Below, in pieces: positions 18,007 through 29,400 of a stretch of DNA of 30,433 nt; positions within the stretch are counted from its first letter, which is position 1, and every line of letters begins with the position of its first letter. The notes below the pieces were generated by a model that saw only the letters and a list, made by a program, of their open reading frames with translations, did no database searches and had not been told where the DNA came from. This DNA comes from Trachelipus rathkii (lineage: Eukaryota > Arthropoda > Malacostraca > Isopoda > Trachelipodidae): the NCBI GenBank assembly GCA_015478945.1, contig JABUQX010103311.1:1-30433 (forward strand). Reading direction: 5' to 3'. The translations under genes were made by a program, and so were the position numbers.

Positions 18007-21000
18007 CTGTGGATGTAGCGGTGCCTGGTCCGTATCAATAGTGTTCTCGGATCAGAGCTATGCCTCCCACCGACATTTTAGCTCTATGGTCTATTCGTGT
18101 TGTGAGGAGAGAACATATAAAGTAATGCGGTGACGAGGAGCGCCAGTTTCCTAACGTAATCCAGTTTCCGAGGGGTGCGAAACATTTTTGTTTCATAATC
18201 GCGCGGAGATGTCCTGAGGTTTTTGTCTCTTTATTTATTCTTTAAATAGTTGGCCGAACGAGATCAGATTTAATCTCAGCAGCGGTGCACCGAGGAATCT
18301 CGTTTTGAAATACTTGATCGGGATAGTTATCATGTTGCTTTTTCGGTGTTGAGGAAATCCAGAAAAAAAGTGAACGCTTTTGCTCCCACAGTCTATCGAC
18401 GAGAGTTTGTGGTTTGAGATTTACGAGACAAAAGATATACTTTTTTGTGTGGCACGGATATGTCGCACGTGACATGTGGTGAGAAACCGCACGTGACGCC
18501 GAAGAACGTTTTTTATTAAGTGCAGAGATGAGAATTACGTTTATCGAAGTGGGATCTTTTTCTTTTTGCGAGACGTGCGTAATTCTTCGTTCGCGCTTTT
18601 ATGAGCGTGTCGTGAGTGTTGAACGACTTTTGTTCAGGTGCATTTAGAGAGTGGTTAGTAAATTTTGAACCCATTTCCACGCCCGGTAGCTGTCGATTAA
18701 AAAAACCCGGTATCTTCGAAACCTACTGTAGGAGATGACGAACGTGGTGTCGTTCGCTTGAAAGGCGGGCAATTATTGGGGGCAGATTTAGCCTCGTCCC
18801 AACATCCGTCGCGACTGAGTCGCCTCAGGTATTTACTACTGCGCCGAGAAACCTGAGGACGTGGAACATTGTTTAGTGGTGTGGTGCGTTGCGAGCGACA
18901 GAAGGATGAAGGAGGGAAGCGCCCGTTGTGATTCGTCGTCGTCGTTCTGGTCGGTTTGGTGTCGATCGGTGTCTGTCTGGTATACTTTTGCTGGTTCTAG
19001 GCATTTGGTTTATCCGCTTGAAAGATAGCACGTCTAAAGCCCGCGAAGCACGGGGCTCGAGTCGGAGTTAGACGCATTTTGGCCGGCGTTATTCCCGGAA
19101 AGTTACTTCGAGAATTCTTTTCCGAACACAACGGATTTTGTTAAGCCTTCTCCAAGTCAGTAGCCTGCTGTCTCGTGGTTCGATTCGGTCAGACGATTGT
19201 TCGCTATCCCCCAGGCAGCGGCGATGATGGAAAAATTCGCAGGGCGAGCTCGCGCGTCCATCGCCCAGTTAGGCCTTGTTGGCTAAAAATCGACGGTCGT
19301 CGAGAAGGAAAGGCGGCGGCTGCCAGGGGGGTTAAGTACAAGACGGGGAGCGCCTGTGTCAGAAAGTGGTTTTCGAGAGCGACATCAATTAAGCTGGTCT
19401 CCGAGTTAGTCGGCCGGCTTTGTCGCGTGGTCGGGGCACGGGGGCCGGTGTTGACGAGAAGAGTGGTAGCGTTAATAGAGCGCCGGGGTATCTAGGTGGC
19501 GTATGTGGCGTGGCCAAGACCGAACGACAGGTGGTGTGGAGGATTGGGAAGATTACTAATCAGGCTGTGTGTTAGCCCAGGAGCGGGCGCATCCTTTCGG
19601 GTACGCTGGCGCTATGGCAAGGGTCCGCTGATCTGGCCGCGCGTGTTGTGCGGGCGCTGGTAGAGGTCTGATCTGCCGGTTCGATAAATGTGATACGTGC
19701 TTGCGTAAGTTAGAAGGTCGGCGGAGGCATGAGCGTTGTCCGTGCGCGGTCGGGAAGGGAGGTGAGTGTGCGGTGTCCGGAAGCCACGCAATATCCGAGT
19801 ACAGCGGCGCGCATCGAGTTGAAAAGGAGTCGGAGTACAGATTTGCGGAGAGGAGGGATTTCACGGGAAAGGAGGGTCTTGCGGAGGCAAGACCGAGAGT
19901 TTTCTATTCTCAAGCCGTTGCGGTCGGCGTAGATCTCGGCTATCGTTCGTTCGGTGCGGAGGAGGACATACCCCCCAAATGTCGTCTGAAAGTTTGCGCA
20001 TCGTGTCTATGCTGAATTCGAAATCATAGTGTATCTGTCAAAACTCATATGTCGCTGATATGTGAGGATTGCGTTAAATGATCGAAAAAATTGTTATTAG
20101 AATAAGCGTGGCACCGCTGTCCTCGCGGACCGGACGTCCCCTCAGCTGGAAACGTTTCGACGCAGCATCGGGATATCTGGCTGCAGCCACTTCTGATGTT
20201 TTAAGAATTCGAAATGCAAGTGAATATGGGGTTCGAGTTTGATGTAGGGCGTCGCGTTCAAATTCGGGAGGTGTAGCATGCCGAAGCTGTTTTACCTGGC
20301 GACGGGCGGGCTCCCGCTGAGGGTGTGGGCGAGGTTGTGCGTATTCGAGAGTTGCGGTAGGTGCAGTGATCGTGCTCGCTGGAGATAGTAGCGTAAATAT
20401 AGCGCCCAGACGGAGATGCTCAGGGGGCGTTTTCAATTCTTTTGCGAATAAACAAAAGCGGCTGTGAGCTGCGATCGTCGTGTCAGGTGCGTACGAGCGG
20501 TCGAGCGTTGGTAGCGAGCCGCGGGGTTTCCATGGGATTTGGGCCGACCAGCTGCGTGTCGTATTTCTGTGGCGTTCTAAATTAGCGTGCTGTCGCTCGT
20601 TAAGAGCGGAGTGACGGGTTACCGTGGCGCGCAGTGGTTAGCTGTAGATGAAAGCGGCCGCCGGGGCGGAAGGGACGCCGTCCCCGCGGAAGCGCGATAT
20701 GTACAAAAGCGCGACGGGGAGTGCTTGCCATACTGAGGTAGATTTCCCTACGAACGGAGAGAGGGGGTAGCTAAATTGTTCGACGAAAGGATACGACTTT
20801 AGCGGCGGTTGAGAACGGCGTTGCGGAGGTGGGCGCAGCGGCGAAACCCCACCTGCTAATGACCTGTCCCCTGCCCCGAGCTGTACTCGACCGTCTACGG
20901 CGTCACCGCGGTGCGCGTGGCCGGGCTGTGGGCGGGAGTAGACATTGACCCTGCCGTGGGCACCGGCGGTGTTATCGCTCCGCAATTCCTAATTGCTTGC

Positions 21001-23284
21001 CGGTGATGTGGGTAGTGTGAGATGGAGGCGAGCCGGGATGCCTTTCGGTCGGTAGTCCGTCTTTGCGGAAGTGCAAGCCAAGGTTACCAAGTTGACCGCC
21101 CAGGGGTGGCGTCCGCGCGAGGACTCTCCGGGCAAGTTCTGCGCTTGGCGCCGATCTCGGACACTCCTCGCGACCTCACCCCGCACGCCGCGTGATTGTT
21201 TTCGCTACTCTTATATCCGGCGACGGCAGGCTTTGGTGAGAAGGGGCAGAGAAATGATCTCGCCGCCGTCTAAAGCGTAGGAATGCGAAAAATCTTTCGG
21301 AATAGCTTGACAAAATAGAGATTCGTGATGTACAGAGAAAGAACGTGGTTCGGTTACAAGAAAAAGAATGTCGCTTGCGTAACTCGCTCTTTACCTTGCG
21401 TGTCGTATGGGTATATCGGAGGCGTCCAAGATATAGGAGTAGGTTTTACCGACGATTGTTTTCTAATCGTCTCTACGGATAAGAGTTGGGGGTTGCGTTA
21501 GCGCAAACGATAATTGCATTGTCCCCGTTTGTCTTGTCTTTCGGCGTTGGTCGTGCGTGCTTCGCGTTGGGGCTTGTTAGTGTTTGATCGACGAATGACC
21601 TGTGTATTCCGGATAAGATCAGACAGCCGGCGTGGAGTGCGCCTCTTTTTGGGTGCTGTTTTCGGTGTCGCTCGAGGAGTGTGGTGAAGGCGAACGAGTT
21701 TGCGCGAAGTAGTGTCTCTCCGTGTGCGTGCAACGCAACACGTGCGAGCGCGCCGAGGAGTTGTGTGCAAGCTGATGAGCGTGCGCGTGTAACCGGCGGG
21801 GTGGGGTAAGAGGGGGTGCGCCTGGAGCGAGTGAGGGCCGAGGTTGTGTGAGGGTAGTGGTTGCGTGTACTTGAAGGCGGATGAGGTGCGGGAAGGGATT
21901 CGGTAAAGGCGGGAGGGCTACGTCTCGTGTCTGCCGGGGCGGGGAGCGAGCGTCTCTTTCGGGAGTGAAGGAATTACGCTTGCGTGTGCGTCTTAGAGGA
22001 AGCAGTCGTATGCGCGCGGAGAGGTGTTAGGAGTAGTCTTGCGAGCGGGGGAGGGCTGGTGAAGTGGAGGTTGAGGTAGATGAGGTTGAGCAGGGATCTG
22101 TGGGATCCGCGGGTCTTCGTGCCGGGGTGTTGCTTGGCTTGCTTGGCGGCGTCGTGGCTGACATGCCTGATGCTTGCTCGAGTCAGAGCGACTGTCTGCC
22201 GTCGGCGAGTTCTGCGGGCCCTCGGCGAGCGATGTGTGTATTCGACGCGGGAAGTAGTAGCGTGACGTAACGGCGAGCGAGCTGTGGGTGTGTTGCTGCG
22301 TCCGAGCAGGTAGAGAGAGCGATGGGATTAGGGTTTGTATTGTGAAGAATGTGGTGGGCTGCAACTCGGCCTCGCGATGATGCGTAACGCGGGCTGTATT
22401 TGTCGCGTCGGGCAGAGTGCGAGGGAGGAAGGAGTGTGACAGGAAGAGAGCTGTCGGTGAGGTGTGTGCGTGCGGTGGTCGAGGCGATGCGTGAGAGGTT
22501 GTTTGAGTTCGATAGACGAACAGAAATAGCGCGTTCGATGAGGAGTCTGTGGGGGGGTGTGAGTGAGCGGCGTGGTGATCGGGCGAGAGGATAAGGTAAG
22601 TTGCGGGAGTGAGGGCGAGCTGTTAGAGGAGAAGAGCGGAGGAGGCGTGGCGTCGTGAGGGGAGGAGGGAGAGAGGAAGCGAGCGAGAAGCAGTGGTTGA
22701 GGCGGCGAGCTGCGGAGGCGGGCTGCGGAGGGGTCAACCAGAGAGCGTGGCGGAGGCGGATCAGCGAGAGCAGTGTGTGGAGTGTTGAGAGAGGTGTAAT
22801 TGATTTGTTCTGGGCATGATTTCGCTTATTTATTTTACCAATTTCTGTTATGCTGGCCACATTATTCCGTTATAGGGAACGGTAAACTGCGTTATCTTCG
22901 GGAAAGTTGGTATAATATACGTTTTTTATTATTCTGAGAGGTAAAGGGATAATAAAACTGTACTTTTAATTTATTTTACCGTATAGTTCCGAACCTATGT
23001 TATTTATCTTTCATTATTTTAAAGTCTATTCTTGTGTCATAATTTATAATTTAATTCGAAATGTAGAGATTTCAGAGTAAGTAGATATTATGTACATGAA
23101 AGATATAGTAAACAATAAAAATATTTGAGTCTTTAAATGATTAAATTCACGACTGCGACGTCAAGCATCAATTTCTCGATTAAACGTTGTCGCTTTTCGC
23201 TTGGAGCGAAGTGAAGAGAATTGGTACTTGTAAATCGGTATTCTGGAAGATTATAGTGCTTCGAAATATCCGTGGAAGGTTAAT
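18007..23284 (-). pseudogene. Insertion-riddled inverted copy of the ORF4 region
   Basis: Although GC-rich and at first unlike anything else, this block is collinear with the reverse complement of about 8,215-11,990. Anchors: 18,343-18,400 with 11,610-11,650; 19,281-19,296 with about 10,857-10,872; the 14-base match 20,764-20,777 with 9,791-9,804 and its flanks; about 21,480-21,515 with 9,270-9,305; and 22,850-23,280 with 8,210-8,550. Differences are mainly extra bases, so the block is about 1.5 kb longer than its partner, and no ORF4 frame survives for more than a few codons. All short frames here (for example 22,183-22,860 and 20,638-20,985) are by-products. Confidence 0.75.
21540..22820. 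other. G-rich (+ strand) low-complexity block with no readable match
   Basis: Inside the ORF4 copy, this 1.3-kb stretch is dominated by G, GAG, GTG and GCG on the + strand, and by C and T on the other. By position it should correspond to about 8,545-9,270, which is only 0.73 kb and of different composition. I could not find convincing anchors. It may be extremely poor sequence or inserted foreign sequence. No gene is called. Confidence 0.4.
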
Positions 23285-24341
23285 CTCGAGATATCCGGGG
23301 TCTGAACTCTGATCGGTTGAGGTGTGGCCAGAGTTACAGGACTATTGTCGTTAAAGGGTAATGGTACTCGCTCGGCGAGTGGAGACGTCGGCATCAAGGT
23401 AACGGGGGTTGGCACTCGCGATGGGGGCGAAGGCGCCGCGGATAAGTTAACGGGTGTTGGTGGTGGGAGAGTCGGCTCGGTGAAAGAAGAAGAAGGAACA
23501 GCCGTCGCCGCCGAAGAAATTTTTCTTTTCTTCGCGGGTGACGTTGAATTACCGCCTCTACCGCCGGATTTGGAGGTGGAGGCGGTAGGCGAATTACAAA
23601 CGCCTTCGACCGCATGATCATTTATCCTGAAATTATTTTTATAAAGTAGGTCTTGGGTCACGTCTAAGGTGAGGTCATTGACGGTTTTCTTTTTACAAGA
23701 TCCGATAAGTCTTTCGCCTTTACGTAGCATTTTAATCAAGTAGTCTTCCGACGATTCCCGGATTTTTTGAAGAGCGTCATCGTCTATCCTCACGACGTCG
23801 GGGAACGTACGACTAGCGTCTCCTTCACGAACCTCTTCATCGGAGCTTTCTTTATCTCCAATTTCTCACCGTTTTCGTGGGCTTTCTTCTCTTTCTTTTC
23901 TTTATTTTTCACGACTTTAGTGTTACTTTTATTAAGCTCCTTTCTTTTTTTCGCAGCCTTTTTACGCGAAGCCGCCTCCGGTGGGATTTCGTCGCCTTCG
24001 GAGCCTGGCACTTTTTCTTTAACGCGTTTATTTTTGGGGGGCGCTCGTTTTTTCTTAGCTTTGGTGACTCGTTTGGTTTTCTTTACTTCTCGTTTCTTCT
24101 TAACCGGCTTACTATTTTTGGGAGGGTTTTTCTTACGCTCTTTAGTTACATTTTTTTTACCAATCCCTTTCCCTCTTCCTATTCCATTCGCGTTCGTCGA
24201 AGCTACGCCAGAAGTCGTTGCGATTTCGGAGTTTTCCTTCTTTCCTTTATTTACTTTCCCACTTTTATTCGGAAAATTCGTCTTACCTACGCCGGAGGAG
24301 GTCGATGCTTTAATTTCGTCATCGCGTTTAGGAGTTCTCAT
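23251..24341 (-). pseudogene. ORF3 histone-fold gene, right-arm copy, frameshifted in helix 1
   Basis: The ATG at 24,339-24,341 opens a frame matching the first 174 or so residues of ORF3 with rare substitutions. Near 23,815 one T is missing relative to the left arm, which shifts the frame inside helix 1 of the histone fold. The rest (23,793 down to about 23,285) is coherent in another frame and covers helix 2 to the Pro-rich tail, with one extra Pro codon and some clustered substitutions around loop 2 (Lys in place of Val at one position). Past about 23,285 the match to ORF3 breaks down into noisy sequence, so the C-terminus is lost. If the missing base is real, the copy is dead. Confidence 0.8.
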
Positions 24342-24446
24342 CTTTTTTCCGCCGCGTCGTTGTAATTTATAAGTATAAAGAGTTCGCGTACGTAGGCAAA
24401 AAATAATAAAAATATAACGAAAAAAAATTTATTTATTATTCGCGTT
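24342..24446 (-). promoter_or_regulatory. Right-arm copy of the ORF2-ORF3 spacer
   Basis: Same 105-base length as 7,063-7,167 and no difference seen on reading. The TATA-like element and the AATAAA signals are kept. Confidence 0.5.
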
Positions 24447-26058
24447 TTATTCGGGCTTGGAGGATATCGACGCGATTTCGTTGTGGTAGTTTTTAGACAT
24501 CATTTCCGACGACATATACGATATCTTGAGAATGTCGTCCATATTCAAACCACCGGAACCCACGATTTCTCGACGGAACGCGTCCCAGCCAAAAATGTCT
24601 CCTAGGAATTTGAGGTGTTCGGAGATGCAAAAATTGAAAGAATATAAAAAAACGAAGAACGGTACAACGTCATCTATAGAAATTTTGTTCGTCACCGTTT
24701 TAATTACGGTTAATTACGGTTGTGGTAGTTTTCAAGTCCTTGACGCCTCTTTTCAATTTCCCGAGCAGGGAAACGACCTGGTAGAGTCTCTGCGTACTCG
24801 AAACGCCCGCGCTCGAAACCGGAAACTCGAAATTATTGCGCTTACCTTTTTCTCTGTCGCCGTCGCCGTCCCCGTCGTGTTCTTCTTTCTCGTTGTTCAA
24901 TAATCTCTCTAGGAAACTCTTTTTATCGGCGTTACCATTTCCTCCCGAAGACTTTTTAGCCCCCTCGTACTCGTTCAAAATTTTGATCAGATCTTTCGTT
25001 TTCTGATTACACCTATCCTCGATTTTGTCGATAAAGGATCGCAAATTTTTTTTATCGTCCTCGCTGTTCATAATGGAATAAAAAAGTTTTAGGTAATTTT
25101 TGTCGTCGTCTTTCTCTCCCGAAGTGGTAGGCGATTCGTTTCCTCCTTCGCTTTCTTTCGTTTCCTTTTTCCCGTCGTCGTATTCTTCTTCTTCTTGATC
25201 TTCTTCCGCAACCATAGACGGCGGTCCGTGGTCGTCGTCCTCCGTTTCTATTCGGACCCTTTTGTTCGTTGTCGTCTTCTTTTTCGCTCTGCCTCTTTTT
25301 CTTTTTAAAATGCTGCCGCCCCCTTCGGCGCCAACGTTTTTCTCGCTACCGCCGCCACCCCGGCCATCGTCGTCGTCTTTCTTTTCGCATTTTATATTTC
25401 GGCTCAAAAACTGAATGAGGTTTTCGCAAAGATTCTCGCCGACGCCTTTCTTCGTGCCCGTCGTGGTGTTTTTTGACGGCTTGATGTTCGCGAAAGATCG
25501 GTTGATGATCGGTTGAAAATTAGAATAATCTCTCGCGTTAAAACTCGTTTTTGTGTTAATAATACCGGTCAATAAATTCATTACTTCGTTTAATAGGTTA
25601 AACACTCGGTCTTTATCGATTACAGTCCCGTTATTATTTTTAATAAAGTCTCTGTCTCGTACGTCGTTCAAGACCCGTTCCTCCTCGGACTGGGGGGGTA
25701 AACCCGAGGCTTCCCGAGTTATATCGGGGTCTGACTCTCCATCATCGCCCTTTCGACGGTGTTCATTTTCAGTTTTCGAGGAAAGAGAATTAAAATCCTT
25801 TTCCTCTAAGTTAAATCCGCTTTCTTGAAAATTTTGAATGTGCGGAGGAGTATTGATGGAATCGTTATAAAAGAAATCTAAAGAAGGGGTGGTGAAGCTG
25901 TAATTGTCGGAGCGGTTGTTATACCCACTCCCGGAAACACTCTCGTTATTCGACGTATTTTCATCACCGTCGTCATCTATTAATTCGCGAAAGAAGTCGG
26001 GAATTTCATTAGAAAATGAGTCACAACCAGTCGCGGCACTGTCGACGAAGGAATCCAT
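24447..26058 (-). pseudogene. ORF2, right-arm copy, frameshifted by a 10-bp duplication
   Basis: ATG at 26,056-26,058. The frame follows ORF2 for about 450 residues with only a few changes (for example Gly to Asp and Asp to Glu, plus one extra codon in an acidic run). At 24,701-24,720 a 10-base unit is doubled, which shifts the frame. The remaining codons of the ordered C-terminal domain are intact in another frame down to the stop at 24,447. The total length is 13 bases more than the left-arm gene, exactly the extra codon plus the 10-bp duplication. Confidence 0.85.
24701..24720. repeat. 10-bp tandem duplication disrupting the ORF2 copy
   Basis: Two adjacent copies of taattacggt where the left arm (about 6,803-6,812, opposite strand) has one. 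It is the only frame-breaking change in 1.6 kb of otherwise clean ORF2 copy. Confidence 0.85.
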
Positions 26059-26429
26059 CGCACCTCGTCGGGTCAATTATCGGCGTTTCTCTAATCAGCT
26101 TCGCTTAAATAATTATTTATTTGTAGATGTTTCCTGTTTTCGTTTATATTTCTTTGTTTTAATTAAAAACTACAATTAATAGATAGCTAAAATTAAAAAA
26201 TAAGTAATTTTCTAATAAATTAGTATTTAATTCGTAAAAAATAATAATAATTCTTCTTTCGCAAATATGTTCACGCTTCTCTTCACCCACCTAGCCGATT
26301 TTATGTGGGACCGCCGGTGTAATACCAACCAGGTCGTATCGTTCGATTTTTTTATTAAAATAACTAATCGACTGAAATTTATTACAACTTAAAAAATAAA
26401 ATAAAATGCTGAAAAAATAGTTGTTTCAC
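26059..26429 (-). promoter_or_regulatory. Right-arm copy of the ORF1-ORF2 spacer
   Basis: 371 bases, as in the left arm at 5,093-5,463, and read as identical. It holds the AATAAA signals after the ORF1 stop and the AT-rich upstream region of ORF2. Confidence 0.55.
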
Positions 26430-29400
26430 TCACACTTCATTGTAAATATTCACCCCTCTCGCTAGGTAGCTTATTTTATACGGAACTCGCCTCCAGAGGT
26501 TGATTATTGCCTCGATCCGCCCAAGATTGACGTAATAAACAGCCCGGATGGCACAAAATGATAGAGCCTACGTTCGGTGAGAAGATTTCGTCGACCTGAA
26601 CTGTTCCGTGCCGGGACAGGATCGATAAACAACAATATGCATCGTAAATCCCTGCAGGTTACTTCATCACCGGCGTAAAACCTCGATCCTACTCATCGAT
26701 AATTAAGAAATAATTATCGACAGTTAGACCTTTGTTTTTCAATCGGTACGGGTCGCACTGGGGAGATGGTTCTCCGTCTGTGCGAGTCTTGGTCTCGGCC
26801 GGGGTTGTGCGACCGGCACAACACACACCTAAAAATCTGGACCGCCCGTCCTGGTAAAACGCACGGGAATAAAATTTATTAAAAGCAAATAAAAATAAAT
26901 AAATCGCTCTCGCCGTCGTCGTCGTTTGACGCCTTCGACCCGTCGTATCGGCAATCAGCCCCGGGCGCGCGAGAAGCAGGTTCCCGACGAAAGAGGTAGC
27001 CAGCTGTCTATCTTCCCTAACCGCTGGGGAAGAAACCCGAATGTCATTTTCTTCTCCCTATATTCCTTAATACTCATCTGTAAATTTTTTTTCAACATAC
27101 CTGCGAAAGCCTTCAATTCGCGGCGCTTTAGATCTCGCTCCCTGCTCGTATACTTTTTATTACATTGGTAAAAAAGACGTTTGATGTTTTTCTTCAATTT
27201 CTTTCCCCCGCGCTGAAAGATAACTTCAATCACTTTCGAAATGCGTGTCGATTCATCGATTTCTCGAAACGACCGATTTGAAGTTTTAAACAAGATCCAC
27301 TGATAAAATTTGTCGACGCTTTCGGCCGCTTAGATTTTTTACGACTCCGGCGACTTTCGATAAATTCGAGCCGTCGAAGCGATTCGATCCATTGGATACG
27401 TTCACGGAAATTAGATTATCGATAGAGAAACAAAGACCGTTACGATCTCCGCTCTTAATTAAAAAATTTTCCAATACCTTCAATCGACCCTTCACGCATA
27501 TCAAATACGTTCCCATTATTTTAACTAAATATCCATAGACGAGGGAAGAGAGGATATTTAATTTATTTCCGTCAACGTCGCTCCACTCTCCATTGCGTCG
27601 CTTTCTATTCACGAAATAAGATATCAGTTCTAAAATTTTACCGTTTTTATCCAACTGGTCGGCGTGGAAAACGATCTCCTTAACGGACGAAAATAATACT
27701 CCCGTTAATCGACGCTCGTATTCGCTAGCGTCTTTTTCGGTTTCGAGTTTTTTTACGTGCTCGAGAAACTGAGTCAGAATGTAAAAATCTACCACCGCTA
27801 TCAATTGAATTAAACTATTGAAAGAAGCGAAAGATTGGGAGGAGTGGTGTTGGTGATGGTGGTGATAATAAGACCCGTTGTTTTCGACGCCGAATAAAAA
27901 ATTTGAAAATTGCAGTAAAATCTTTTCGATATCGCTGAGAAACGCGTCAAATTTGCTTTCGGTCAGAAATTGGGCTACCTTTCCTTCCTTTAAAAAGCTA
28001 ATCCAGGCGTTATCGAAAATTCGAAGGTTAAAATGTGTCTACAACATAGCGCGATTGGGCTTTTCGCGGGCTTTAGGATCCGTCTGATGGACTCTGAATT
28101 TCATTTCGCTTTTTGGACGGGCGCAGAGAAACCCGATGTTTTCCGGGGTTATTGTAGCTTTATCCCAAATCATTTCTTTTATCAACTCGTTGTCTGGTTG
28201 CGGAGACACTCCATCCCTTTTCTCGTTCATAACCTTATTACGTCGGCCATGACTTTTCGTCTTGTGAGCTTGTTAGTGTAGCTGCTGGACGAGGATAGAC
28301 TCTGCTTCCTTTCTCTCTTATAGATGGCGGCTGCTATAAAAGGACTTGTAGAATCATGTAGTGGAAATTTATTTGTTGGTTGGGATTTCCACTCCTTCCC
28401 CGACGGCTCCCTCTCGACACGTGAGCGCTCATTTACAACGTAGTCAGTCTGATTTATTCGCTCAGACTCCATCATAACGACCTATCCAATTTCTATCTTC
28501 GCATGTCTCGAGCCCTTCGCCCCGCTAACTACTGGGTTACGGCGCGTGTAACGTATTGCTGATGCTATTCTCGCTGGTCCGTTAAAGCGAAATATTCTAG
28601 AGGAACATGTTCTCGATCCTCCCCGCAATGATTAAGTCGGGCATCCACCTTCGGATTTTAGGCTTTATTATTTCTTCTAAAAGGGTCTCGGTCTCTGACA
28701 GACTTTGAGCGTGTCGTGGGATGCTCGTACGCGCTTCGTTGCGAGAATGCTCTAACCTTTTTCTCCATTCTTTGATTGTCGTTTGGTTTATTACTTACGT
28801 GTCTAGGGGGTAGTATTAGAAGAATTTTTTTTTTTCGAAAATCTCTCTTTAATGTAGCGAATTTTCTCGCGAGGTAGATCGTCTAGGCATTCGCGGGATT
28901 TTTCCCCCCCTAAATTCTTTTTGCGACTGTTGACCTTCCGCTATCTCTTATTGTTTATCATATTTCCGCCAGTCCCTATCTTTTCAATAGTCGAGCATCT
29001 CCTTCAATCCTCCCTAATTCGTCATTTCACGCCTTGTCCATAAGTTCTTATCCTTAATATTTCTGACTCAATCTCTTCTTTCTCATTCATCTGGAATACG
29101 GCGCCTAAACCCCGAATCGAACCTATTCGTTCTTTTATTTTTTTCTAAATTTCTGATCGTCGATACCATCAGCCCCATTACGTCTAACTCGGTGAGCTCC
29201 AGGCCGAAAGTTGTTCACCTTTTTCGAAATTCGGCTCTTCGAATTCTGTCCATGCTGGCATGGGCGTTAAAATTCGCTTAAAGGGCGGTGGGGAGTGGAA
29301 GGTCGCCGGACGACTTCGAAGTATAGAATATTTCGAAATCTGTCTCCTTGGAATCTGTCGCTAATCACCGTTACGGAAAGGATTGTTTGTCTTTTGTGCG

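Noticed and set aside
18600..22860. GC-rich region as a host CpG island, host gene or transposon
   Set aside because: Ordered anchors (for example 20,764-20,777 with 9,791-9,804, and 19,281-19,296 with about 10,857-10,872) show it is a noisy inverted copy of ORF4. Only 21,540-22,820 remains unexplained.
22183..22860. 225-codon - strand frame rich in Ser, Arg, Leu and Pro
   Set aside because: It is a product of C/T-rich composition on the - strand, with no motif and overlapping open frames on both strands.
23767..24372. 201-codon + strand frame, Leu/Phe-rich and membrane-like
   Set aside because: It is the antisense shadow of the lysine-rich ORF3 tail; lysine codons read backwards give Phe and Leu.
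28033..28475. Small frames on both strands near 28.0-28.5 kb
   Set aside because: The DNA is a corrupted copy of ORF1 (about 3,300-3,640); the frames are by-products.
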